Assembly (NCBI RefSeq): GCF_022201045.2
Contig: NC_068557.1
Span: forward strand, 31,597,501 to 31,661,500
DNA length: 64,000 bases
Origin: Citrus sinensis
Taxonomy: Eukaryota; Streptophyta; Magnoliopsida; Sapindales; Rutaceae
Direction of reading: 5' to 3'
This document shows positions 53,231 through 64,000 of the stretch, piece by piece. Position numbers and translations under genes: made by a program. Under the pieces are notes generated by a model. That model was not told where the DNA came from. It was given only the letters and a program-made list of their open reading frames with translations, and searched no databases. Numbering within the stretch: position 1 is the stretch's first letter; each line of letters starts with the position of its first letter.

Positions 53231-56200
53231 TACCGGAAACAATAATTTTAATAAGTTGAATTATGTTTGAACCCTTACTATTTTATAAAATATCAACTTA
53301 CCATATAATACTAAAAAACATTTATTGTAACCCTTAATCTTTTCCAATATTTTGGGTCCTTAACCTAATTCCCTTTTATATATATCATGAGATCTCTTGA
53401 ACTTGATTGTATATATACTTGAGCTTTTAGTCTCTATACATATTTATTCTCATTTTATCATTTTAGTTGATTATTTTTAGTTATTGTTAAAATAAATTAA
53501 TGCATTTATTTTCATCTCTCTCTTTACTTTTTAAAATAATTTCTTTAATTTTTCAAAACTTCGACAGTAAATAAAAAATAACATGTAAGAGCGCATGCAA
53601 TTGCTATGCTTCTCCAAAAAATTATTTTTAAAAATTATGATGGCATAAGTTATAAAAAATATTTAAGCTAACAAAACTTGAAACTTTCTTAATCTATTTG
53701 TGTTGAATTTTCTTTTTTCTTTTTTTGGGATCAATTGACTTCAGGAGATTTCTTGAACTTGAAATTATTTATACTTAACTTTTGATCTTTATAAATGTTA
53801 TGCCCATTTTATAATTCAATTAATTATATTTATTTATCTTTAAACTAAAATAAATCAAGAATTAAGATTTTTTTAATTCAAATTAAATTTTTACCACTGT
53901 TTTCTTTTCAAATTATTTTTCTTAATTTCTTATTACTTCAACCAAAAATTTATGCTATTAATTATAAATATTAATATATTATACTTGTATTATTATCACT
54001 ATTATTATTTTTTTTACTCTTACTAAAATTTTTATTATTACTATCTTGCCCCATGAGATTTGTTAACAATTTTTTTTTAATAATGAGTATCCTTCTTTTT
54101 CGTTTTTAAGTATGGATATAATTTTTAATTTATAAAATAAGTTCTTAAATTTTCAAGACTTAACTAAAATAATTTTTAAGAGTTTATTATGACTAATATG
54201 GTTATGAACATTTATTACTATAGTAGCAACACTTTATACCATACCATTTCATATTTATTACTATACCAAAATTTGTTTATTTATTTTATGATTATCCCAT
54301 GAACTGTGAAAATTAACTTTTATATTAAAATTGAAAAATTTCTAAATTTGTATTACATTGATCCAATTCTACTAAGCCGCAATTTATTTATCTTTAATTA
54401 ATGCTTTAAACACAGTAAACGCAATTCAAATTCAACAATATTTTGTAAAATAAAAAAATAAAAAAAATCAATGCAATCAAGAAAGAAGAAAATATATTAA
54501 ACATTAATTTTTCTTCCTAAATTAAATATTGAAAGGATATTTTTCTCTAATCGGTAAATTCAACACCGCAATTTAACAATAATGTCGACTTTTATTTTTA
54601 AACTATTTTTTTATTACTCCGAATTGCAATACATTTTTATAGGTCATAAAAATTAATAACCAATAATGAAAGTATCTTTATTTATTCAATATCAATATTC
54701 ATTACTTCAGGAGATATGATCATAAATTTGATTATCCCTTGTACAAACAAAATAAGTTAATCATTTTTCACGACTTAAACAAAAATGATCTTAGTAGCTA
54801 AAATTATTTTTTAAAAGCTTAATATATTTGGATGGATATTCCAACTAATATGATGTTACAACATAACACTATGGTATAAGAAACAACATTCACTGATACG
54901 ATTTTGGTCTGCACTTAATAATGGAGTTTCACATTAATAATTTCACTCAAATTCCAAGAGTACAATTGAACCTTTAGATATACTAAAAAGTAAAAAAAAA
55001 TACACAAAAATAAAAAAAAAACACAAAAATCTCTCATTTCAACTTTTCAATGCTTGCTTGCTCTTTGAAGATGGAGAAATCATAGAATACCTGTAGAATA
55101 AGAACTCAATTTATAGATTAAAAGAAGTTAAAGAGAATTGCTCAATTGGAGGATGAATTAAACAAAAATTAAGTTCATTTACAACCGAATTAGATGGTAG
55201 CCAATTCTTGTTCATTACTCAACTATATAGCATTAGTCCATTCAAAAACTTATAATTTTTAACAATATTTTTTTTAATTGAGTATCATTCTCGTTTAAAT
55301 ATCCCTATAATTTTCCATTTACCAAAATAAGTTATTCAATTTTTAGGACTTAACTAGAAATACAATTATTTAGGACTCAACTAAAAGAGTTCTTCAATTT
55401 TTATCATGACTAATATGGCATTAAAAAAATATAACCCAGCAGTTATAACATAAGATTATAATTTTGGCGTATTTTTATTATTTTTTAAATGGTTTGTTGG
55501 CATTTGTTTGTAAATGAAATTACAATGCCCTATTAATTTATCCAGTGCATAAAAATATTAATCAAATAAAAACTTCCATTCATCCAAATAGGTATATGAG
55601 AACTTTTTACAAGCTTGCGGGAAAATAATTTTAAAAACTTTTAGCATCAAATAAAACCAATACAAAACTAAATCAATTTACAATTTTCAAAAGCTAGATT
55701 TCAGATGCTGTTAGATCATAAGGGTCTCTGCATGTATAAAAGAAAACCAAATGATATTAGAAAATAATTCTGCGAAGCAATAAACAATATTCAAAATTTC
55801 AAATGCTGATACATAGGACCGTAATGGGCGTAGGAATGAAGACGGCGGCAACTGCTCGCTTGTTGGCTTGTGAGGGTTTGACGTGAGTGAGCGTCTTTGA
55901 TGGTTTAAGGAGAGCGGCTAGGGTTTCCAAAGAAATGTCATAATGTGAGTATTTATATTATTAGTAGAAATTGGAAAAAAAATATGAAAGTTTTCAAATT
56001 AATAAAAAAGATAATAAAAGTTTGATGAATAATAAAACTTCCATAGATAGATTTGTTGTAACCATTCAAAATCTCAAAATTCATTTTTGTAATTTGGTAA
56101 ATAATATTTTCATTTTTACCCGCCAAGATAAAACTTTTTTATGTGAAAATTTTACATAATACATATATATATGTATGTATGTATGTATATATATGTATAT

Positions 56201-57840
56201 ATTTTGTTGATATAAAATTAATTATTTACAACTATATTAATAATTTAATATAGATGAGATACACTACTATGTAAATATATTAATAATCAAATTATGGCTA
56301 TCAGTTAATTTAGTTGTAAATCATTTGAGTTCAAAACAAAACAGTTGAGGTTTGAATCTATGGGCGCAAATTTAGTTGTTATTAAGCTATACTGAAAAAA
56401 AATCATATTCAAATTCAATTCCTTTTACCACTAGAATAAAATTATATATATATAATTTAGTTAGAAGTACAACGAAAACATTTTTCATTGCGCATAAGAT
56501 AAGATTATAACAAGTTCAACATGCACAAATAAAAATAGATTCATAAGATTATATTTCTCTCCAATAGAATAGAGAGTTTCAAAAGTAAATTTAGTCAAAC
56601 ATACTACTTAATATGAAAATGGATTTATAATTTTTATATTTTTATATGGTTTTATATAATTTTATTATTTTTAGTTGTTATATAAATTAACTTAATTTTA
56701 GAAAAATATGGATATAAATGTAAGATTGAACAATTTTTGTGATAATTGCGCATCATTCATTATACCAAAATACAAATCATGTAACTATCTAGTGAGTGCA
56801 GTATTACTCAAATAATTTGATTTAATTTAGAAATATAATTGCCATGCTTAAATTATATAATTGTAAGTACAATATAATATAACATTATTCAATATTAGTT
56901 GCATTTAAATTGTAATTATCCATGTCATGTACCATTATGAATTTGGTTAATGTTTAACAAAAAAATTATTATAACAAAAAAGATTAAATAAAGTAATTAA
57001 TTTTACATAAGTTTGTATGAATTAATTTGCATAAAAGATTGTTTGTGAGTTTTATTTAAAAGTATCAAATATTAGATGCTTTAAATTTGTGGTATATATA
57101 AAACATATTAATGTTAGCCTCTAATAATAACAACAACAATATTTGAGGGGTAATTACATGTTTGGAATCATAATAATTCGATAGTTGGATGAACATTACC
57201 CTCATTTTAGTAGGTAGAGATTTAAATCCCTATATGTGTATCATGAGATAGTAAGATTGATTTCTTCCAAATATTTAGAAATAAATTGATTTCATTATAT
57301 GTTTAGATATTTAGATATTTAGATTGTAATGCAATTAAAGATGATAAAATTGTTTTGATAGTTTCTTAAGCAAAATATCATTACATTTATAACATAATAA
57401 TAAAAATAGCTTAATTAATATATAATTTATTTTAATTTATTATATTTAAATATTATTCTCATTAGTACATAAGTTGCGTTTTTTAAAGCAAAATATCATT
57501 TAATTTATAACATAATATTAAAAAAATAATATAATTATATTTTTAAATATAGTAGCCTAATTATTTAATTATATTTTTTCATTAGTACATAGTTTAAATA
57601 TATTAACTATATTTTCCATAAATTAAAAGAAAAAAGAAATATTTTCATTTTTTAAAGTTGAGGGGGTCTTTGATAGTTTAATAATTTGGAATTGATTTTC
57701 TTAATATTTACCTAAAATGAGGGATCTGTGTGATAGTTACCTTTTAATTTTGGCCTCTTTAACGAATTAAAACGATGGTACCAGTGGCCGGTTACGTGCT
57801 GAATTAAAAAAATAGAAAAAAGCAGCTGTACGAGATACAG
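53231..57840. other. AT-rich interior of the Mutator-like element
   Basis: It is very AT-rich with many stop codons. Exceptions are a GC-richer patch at 55830-55930 (GACGGCGGCAACTGCTCGC), an (ATGT)n run near 56165-56200, and a ~118-bp tandem duplication starting near 57368 and 57486. No gene is recognised. Confidence 0.55.
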
Positions 57841-57862
57841 CGGCTGTATTTTAAGCGGACCC

Positions 57863-58025
57863 ATAAAAAATTGGATACGATTAGGTAGATTCGGTATATA
57901 ATTAATTAACTAGCTATACCGTACAAGACATGCAAAAACCTAAAACAATAATAGTAAATAAAAAATTGGATACGATTAGGTAGGTTCAGTATATAATTAA
58001 TTAACCAGCTAGATAAAATATAGGG
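57863..58025. repeat. ~95-bp direct duplication flanking the Mutator-like element
   Basis: The text ATAAAAAATTGGATACGATT then GGTAG is found at 57863 and about 57958, and ACCGTACAAGACATGCAAAA is found at about 57916. That second block also lies left of the element at about 50777. So the target site held two tandem copies of a ~95-bp unit and the element landed in the first. Confidence 0.8.
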
Positions 58026-58553
58026 AAAAGGCGAGGGTTAAGAATCCAAAATCATATCCCGCACATTCCAATCGAATCCCGAGCATGGAATTGACATATT
58101 TTGGTATAAATAATTAAAATCAATTAAAAAAAATAAATCAATCGTTTTCGCCAATCCCGTACACATGGAACTGACCCTCCGTCCACAAACAATCAATTTT
58201 CGTGCGGCACAAGCGACAGCTATTTTGATCGTCTATTTTTAAATAGACAGCAGCCTCCGTGTTCGTCTTCCGCGTCAAACGTTCCTCCCTGGACGGTCAC
58301 CAAATTCAATTAGTTAAGTACATTTACCGAATGTTGACAAAAAGTCCACGACGGGATCAGATATAAAACTAAAATATATCCCATTGGAACGAAACTTCTT
58401 TCCACTTAGATATCGCAGAATCATATGGCAACCAATTTTTGACCTTTGGTCCGTGGGGCAACTGTTGCGCCATACAACACGTTTTATCGCAAGTAGCCGT
58501 TGGATTGAAATTAAAGTGATCTGACGGTCAAAAACTTCACACGTTGTAATTAG

Positions 58554-58770
58554 ATGACGCTGGTCAACCCGGTTACATCACCAGATTCTCCAACTCAGTT
58601 GCCCTGGGCACAAACAATTACATCACCACGGAGCAAGTCACGTCGGGCGCTGGAACAAAGCCCTGCCACGCCAGACGCCACAGAGCAAAGCTGCTACTTT
58701 CCAGAAGAGGGCCACTTACTCAGCGCGTTCCCTCCCTCTAGACCGAACGGAGTGCAAAAATTGGATAGGG
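58554..58770 (+). other. Unrecognised ORF cut by a Mutator-like element
   Basis: An ATG at 58554 opens a Pro/Ser-rich reading frame (MTLVNPVTSPDSPTQLPWAQ start) that reaches the insertion at 58768. Across the empty site the frame would end eight bases into the right flank (GGATATGGTGATCTGA). The region 58050-58760 is GC-richer than its surroundings. I do not recognise a family, and it may be non-coding. Confidence 0.25.
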
Positions 58771-59909
58771 TAATTTTTAAGGACCTCTCTTGAGGTTTAG
58801 TGTATTAATATCTAAATAAAATGTATTATCGTAATTATAGATATCTTTTCTACCGTTAGTATAAAAATACATAGAGCGTTAACCGTTAGTATAAAAATAC
58901 ATAGAGCGTTAATATAAAAGGATAAATGTGTAAAAGTATATTTAAAATTAAAAAAATATTTTATCCGATCAATAAAAAATTTGACCAACTTGCTTGCTTT
59001 TAACCCAGCCTTGACCAGCCGGCCACGGCTCCACCAACAGCTGGTGGTGGTGCTTTGCCATTGCCGGAGTACCCTCCTCACGCTGGCAACCAACCTCATT
59101 TACAGCAGCCTCTGAATTAGCTCCATCCACCACCAAGTATTTACCCAAGAGCATGACTTTTGTCTCACAACAACTAACACGTCGCCGCTGCCCCTTTGGC
59201 CATCGCCGACGCTGCCCAACTGCCGTTGCCATCACCCTTGAGCCATCGATACCATGTAGCAACCTTTGAGTCCCAAAACCCAACTGCACAATCTCTCAAA
59301 ACCCTTGCTCGCGGCTTGTGACTCCATAAACCAATGTTGCAATTTTTACCGCCGGTGATAGTTCCATATCATCGTCGTCTATCTCCTCAACCAATCCACA
59401 TGCAACCCCAACCTCAATAACATCTTAACAACCATAAACGCACAAATTTTTTTCAACCTGCAATTGCGGCCACTTTCAAGCATCAAGCATCAACAGCCAT
59501 TTCAAGCATCAACAACTATTTCAAGCATCAAGCATCAAGCATCAACAACCATTTTCATTTTGAGGCCGTTGATTGAGTTTCACTGCCAACGAAATCCTCT
59601 TTATACCCAACACACCATCAAGCATCAACAACTATTTTATTGAAGTGCGTTTTCAAAGATTTTGTCTCTGCTTAGACACAATCAAAGATTTTGTGGACAC
59701 GAGTTTTCAAAGATGGTTCTAATTCGATTTTGTTGATTCTAATGTAGTTTATCATTTTTGCGAGAAGGTAATTTTAGTGATTTTAAGAGTCCACTAACGG
59801 TCAAACTAACTGATAACTAAAAGGTAAGGGAGGCATTTGTAATTACAGCAATACATTTTATTTAGGTATTAATACACCAAGCCTTAAGGGAGGTCCCTAA
59901 AAATTACCC
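58768..59909. mobile_element. Mutator-like element with ~70-bp inverted ends
   Basis: The left end reads GGGTAATTTTTAAGGACCTC and the right end in reverse complement reads GGGTAATTTTTAGGGACCTC. Pairing continues for about 70 bp through GTATTAATA and AAATAAAATGTATT. The flanks AAATTGGATA (left) and AAACTGGATA (right) form a 9-10-bp target duplication with one mismatch. The interior has a GC-rich segment (about 58990-59300) that may be captured host DNA, and a CAAGCATCAA minisatellite at 59475-59549. No transposase is seen. Confidence 0.82.
59475..59549. repeat. CAAGCATCAA minisatellite
   Basis: Irregular repeats of TTTCAAGCATCAA and CAAGCATCAAGCATCAA. Confidence 0.85.
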
Positions 59910-62720
59910 AAACTGGATATGGTGATCTGATCATCTCTCTTTTAAATTCTAAACGGTTTCAGGAGTTTGGTGGAGAATTAATTGAGAATTTTGACCATTG
60001 ACTTAAATTGATTGTTGTACTGGTATTCGTGTTTGTGGTCTCAAGGATTCAGATGCAGGAGTTTGATTCAGTTTACCTTGTTAATGAGAGCTGGTGCATG
60101 CAAATATTCATCTGTTCTTAATTGTTTTGTTTTTAGTTAAATTAGTTGCACGAAGGAACAAAAAGCTGAATCTGACGCGTGGTGCCCATGGTTTTGTCGG
60201 TTGCCCATAAATCATTTAATTATGTAATAGATATTTCCAGCCGTTAGATTAAGCAAAGATTCATCCAACGGGCTTGTCTAATACAATAAAAAAGTATGGT
60301 ATGGTCAACAGTTGCACTACAGCTGGGTGCTTGTTTAATAATAAATTTTTCTTATTTATTTATTTATTTTAAGTGTTTAATAATAATGTTTAAATTATCA
60401 TAACATAACTACATAAGTTTAAAAAAAAATTCATAATATACGTTAAATTAAATGTGAAAAGAACTAAGGATGAGAATGTGTGAGTTGAAAGTTGAAACTT
60501 TGACCTCAAATATATGAAATTTTGACTTCACGAAATATAAAATCAACACAGACATTCAAATATGTACGTTTTATTTCTAAAGTTATTTGATATGTAACAG
60601 GTCAAAAATAGATAATATATTTCCATGAAAACAAATATATAACATTGACATTTTTAATAATATTTATAATATAAGAACTAATTTAATAATTAACTTAAAT
60701 TATAGTGATCTAAAAGAACATTTGCACACCGTGTTACATGGAATCAAATCTTTATATAAAATTAAAGAAGGGAATGTTTCGAGAACTTAACCAGTTGTAT
60801 CACCCCCATTGTCTAAAAAGACAAGAATAAAAGTTACGTGATAGTGTATTTGTTACATTTCTTTTTCTTTTTCTTTTTTTAATAAGTATCTTAAGCTTTG
60901 TATAGAATTAAAAAAAAAAATTGTAGGTGCACAAGAATTTTAAAAATTTAAATAAAATCGCGGTTGATTGCACTGTACATGGCTGTGCGGTAGTCTTGCC
61001 CTTGTCTCGGAACACTAGCAAGGTACAAGAATCACACGTCTTTATGACATGTTTGATTTGAAAAAATAAATTGAGAGGAGAGGAGAGGAGAGGAGAGGGG
61101 GAAAAAAAAATGAGTGAGAGATGAATTAACAGGTCAATCAAGCAATAAAAATAATATTGACCATTTTTTTCTCTAATTTTGTATCTTTATCTCTCCTTAT
61201 CAGTGTTTTCACTCTTCTCTTTTCGTCTCATCCGATCAAAAGGGGACTTTTTAATTGGTCTTTAAAATTCTTGGGACTACAAGTGTACAGGATCATATAA
61301 ACGTATGTTTGACTATTTATCTCTCAACTTGCTCAACGTCCAAATGAAAGTAAAATTAAAAGGCCAATCAATGAAATTGAAAGGGTCGAGACCAATTGAG
61401 CTGCCTTATTTTGATGAAAGATCAAAATTTTACTTTACGTCTTGAAATGTCATACATGCATTGCTTGCATGAACGTTTTTCACGATAATCGAAGCCAATT
61501 TTCTATTTTCAGCTCCTATTGGCTGCTACTTTCTGACCATAATCTGCAGATATTTGCCAATTTTGACCAACAAATTGGGTGGATCTATTCAGAATTTCTG
61601 CCCATGTGTGATAAAAAATGGTTTGCTTCTGGAATTTTCTGTTGAACAATCTTCTTTCGGTTGAGAGTCGCGCTTTCTAGAATCTAACAATAAGTCTGCT
61701 GTGGTAATAGATAATTGGGTTATGTTTCTTTAGTTAATTTTTTCAACCTCCATGACATTTTTTTTTTAATTTTTTATAACAAAACACTGATATTTTAAGC
61801 GGAAAAATCCAACAGAGCGATAACTTTAAAATCATAAGGGTTAATGGTTACCACATTATTTGATTATTTTTAACTAATATAAATGATAACTTCGACCAAT
61901 TTTATAATTAATTCCATTGCCCCTTATCAATCTTCAGTTTCTATCAAAATTTTTTTTTTGCATCCCCACTTTTCCAAATCGATGAGCATTAAATGCGCAT
62001 AAAATTAGGCTGGAAATAAAATAGTTAACATGAGGTGCACAACCCCTCCCCCCCCCCCCTCCCTTCAAGGGCACGTCTACTGTATCACTTTAATGATCGT
62101 TCACTTCTCGAATTAGGAAAAAAAAATTAAAATTTGAAATTGAAATTATTGATAACATTTTTTTTCACAAAATATAGTCGAAAATCGGAATCGAAATCGA
62201 AATCGTGGAGCTTGTCTCAAACTTAGAAATCAGGAATGAGAGACTAATTCCTAAGAAGTGTGGAAATTAATTTCTCATTCTTCGGACAAACCATTTTCAA
62301 CCCCACAATTCAAAAAAAATAAAAAATCAAATGAAACATGATCGAATTTTTGCAGCATCAATTTGCAACCGACGAGCAGCAAAAGCCATGACTATCGCAT
62401 GCTGGTTGCCAAACGCAGCAAAGCCAATTGTCACGCTTCGTGGAAGTCGAACCACCAGTAATAACAGTTGTGGTGTTTCGATCTAATGATGCCGATGATG
62501 ATGATGATGGAGCTACCGCCATTGCTGCCGACGATTATTATTATTATTATAAATAATCACAATAATTAAAATATAAAATAATAATTATGAAAATAATTTA
62601 AAATAAACATATTAATGAAAATTCAATTCATTTCATTTCAAGTCTGATTTCTATAATTCAAATAAACAATTTATTTTGATTTATACCCCTCATTTTTAAG
62701 TAGTCTTTTTCAACTTTCTG
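59910..62720. other. AT-rich intergenic region
   Basis: No gene is recognised. It contains a (GGAGA)n purine tract at about 61074-61098, a poly-C tract near 62050-62060, and ATG and ATT trinucleotide runs at about 62487-62550. Confidence 0.5.
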
Positions 62721-62724
62721 TGTA

Positions 62725-62905
62725 GTGAATGCAGCATCAGGGTCTAGTCGGTGGAACCGGTGAACCACGCGAGCTGGTTAGATGCGTGGGGCAGAGGGCT
62801 CGTAGTACCCCCTTCTCTTGATCCAGCCTTTTCTTCGCTTCGGTAGTGAATCACCTACTATCTTGACTCTTATACAAGTTACAGACAAGATTTTCTGGTA
62901 AGTCG
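62725..62905 (+). other. Probable mitochondrial DNA fragment (NUMT), group II intron-like
   Basis: The GC-rich text around CCGGTGAACCACGCGAGCTG and GGTTAGATGCGTGGGGCAGA differs sharply from its AT-rich surroundings. It resembles domain I of plant mitochondrial group II introns as I remember them. The limits are approximate. Confidence 0.45.
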
Positions 62906-64000
62906 GGGAAATACAACAATTTTAAATTTGTTGGGTTCAATCCAGTAACATTGAGGTGAAATGACAGATAGTGATGGGTGAATTTCAAGGGAATCCCCGC
63001 ACACAACATCAGTTGTGAGATTTAAGTCTCGCCGGCACGGTAGGGGGGCTGGGGGCAATTTTCTTTAATGAAAAAAACCATGCAATTATGTCTAATCGGA
63101 TAATAAATCACCTAAAAAACAAATTAACGGGCCCATAAACAATTAATTCAATTTGATAGTATGACTCACCTAGAAAAGGCAAATTGAGGGACCCATTAAC
63201 AATTAATTCAATTTCATTAACCTACGAAAATTTTAACATCATAATCATTGACATTACAACGAAAAGAATGCCCACAAGCGAAGATAAAACTTATTCTCCA
63301 CCGTAATAAGCACATACAGTTAATGTGTTTTAACAGATATCGATCAGCTACAAGGAAATTTAATTTAATCTTTCTGTATGTAAATTAAGTATAAGCTAAT
63401 AAATGTTAGTTAAGTGCCCGCTCGATGCTAAATCTGTTAAATAAAAACAGTTTTAAAAAGACTTTTGTGGCTAGGTTGCAACCATATCGCCGGTATATGT
63501 ACACTCCATAAAAATTTAATGTATATGTCATACTTATTTTACCTATTGTTCAATCATTCATTTAAATAATGATTCAATAATTCATTTAAATACTGTCTAG
63601 GCAATTTGTTTTATTAACTTTTTCCTTTTAAAGAAAGACTTAAAATTGAGTTCTGGGTGTGTATCATTTTCAACCAATCCAAACTCAGGCAACTTAAAGT
63701 AAAATACGGACAACTGTACCCACAGAAACAGCAAGCAGGGGTTGTAATAACACATAAAAAAAAAAATAACTAGAAGGAAGAAAATTACGGGAACAAAGAA
63801 AATGACTTTTCTAGTAAATGGAATAACACTTATTCATTGATAGCCACTCTGCGCGATTACCAATCATCAATGTCTTAAGCTCAACACATCTTTTAAACCA
63901 ATTAAAAAAAAAAAAAGTCTTAACGCACTCAATTCCTTTTTTTTTTTTAATTTTCTAAATAATCCTGGCCGTCCATCAAATATATGCACACCCACTGCCA
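62906..64000. other. Intergenic region to the right edge
   Basis: AT-rich DNA with homopolymer runs. No gene or clear element is recognised. Confidence 0.5.

Larger units (their letters stand above)
50834..57862. mobile_element. Large Mutator-like TIR element, non-coding
   Basis: The 7,029-bp unit is bounded by an exact 9-bp duplication ATAAAAAAT (50825-50833 and 57863-57871). The terminal inverted repeats are about 43 bp: the left reads GAGTCATC..., continuing to GCTGTATGTAATACAGCTGC. The right, in reverse complement, reads GGGTCCGC..., continuing to GCTGTATCTCGTACAGCTGC. Nine-base duplications are the hallmark of the Mutator superfamily. Contents from left: AT-rich DNA, a 456-bp higher-order array (about 51060-53230), about 4 kb of AT-rich DNA, and a GC-richer patch at 55830-55930. 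I see no transposase ORF, so it must depend on another element if it moves. Confidence 0.85.

Noticed and set aside
58969-59289. 106-codon minus-strand ORF in the Mutator-like element
   Set aside because: No recognisable domain; it runs through the GC-rich patch and is kept only as a possible captured fragment.
62933-62943. GGGTTCAATCC resembling a tRNA or SINE B box
   Set aside because: No A box, acceptor stem or 3' tail at correct spacing was found, so no tRNA or SINE is called.

Overview
This window is nuclear DNA from a woody eudicot, most likely a Citrus relative (Sapindales). The supporting signs are intron-rich genes with GT-AG junctions, plastid-targeted proteins, AT-rich intergenic DNA packed with plant transposons, and a monoterpene synthase resembling Citrus pinene and limonene synthases as I remember them. 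The species is an inference. All exon joins were read by eye from phase-consistent splice sites; no alignment or transcript data were used.

The gene-rich part is 1-48.3 kb. In order it holds: the 5' end of an HMG-box gene (minus, runs off the left edge); KAS1, plastid 3-oxoacyl-ACP synthase I (plus, 7 exons); MCM3, a replicative helicase subunit (plus, 16 exons, two E2F-type sites upstream); a plastid NAD(P)-binding Rossmann protein like At2g34460 (plus, 5 exons, one GC-AG intron); a 65-aa arabinogalactan-type peptide (minus); a CCDC174-like coiled-coil protein (minus); a TPS-b monoterpene synthase (minus, 6 exons); a decayed Copia element nested in a small TIR element, directly upstream of the terpene synthase; a 212-bp tandem array; urease accessory protein UREG (minus, 7 exons); two terpene synthase relics, one broken by a hAT-type insertion; a cytochrome b561 membrane protein (minus); ribosomal protein eL20/RPL18A (minus); and an RPL18A-like membrane protein (minus). 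From memory, this order echoes two Arabidopsis neighbourhoods, At2g34450-At2g34480 and At5g46280-At5g46290.

The 48.3-64 kb part has no confident gene. Its main content is a 7,029-bp Mutator-like TIR element (50834-57862) with an exact 9-bp target duplication. It carries a higher-order tandem array (456-bp units of three ~150-bp monomers) and no recognisable transposase. A second Mutator-like element (58768-59909) sits in a small uncharacterised ORF, and a mitochondrial-looking fragment lies near 62.7 kb.

The housekeeping genes (fatty acid synthesis, DNA replication, urease activation, translation) share no pathway and look like conserved neighbours, not a functional cluster. The dynamic part is 20-36 kb, where a terpene synthase, its relics and nested transposons indicate local duplication and decay. 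I found no clear previously undescribed biochemical system. The most unusual structures are the large array-bearing Mutator-like element and the rearranged terpene synthase locus.
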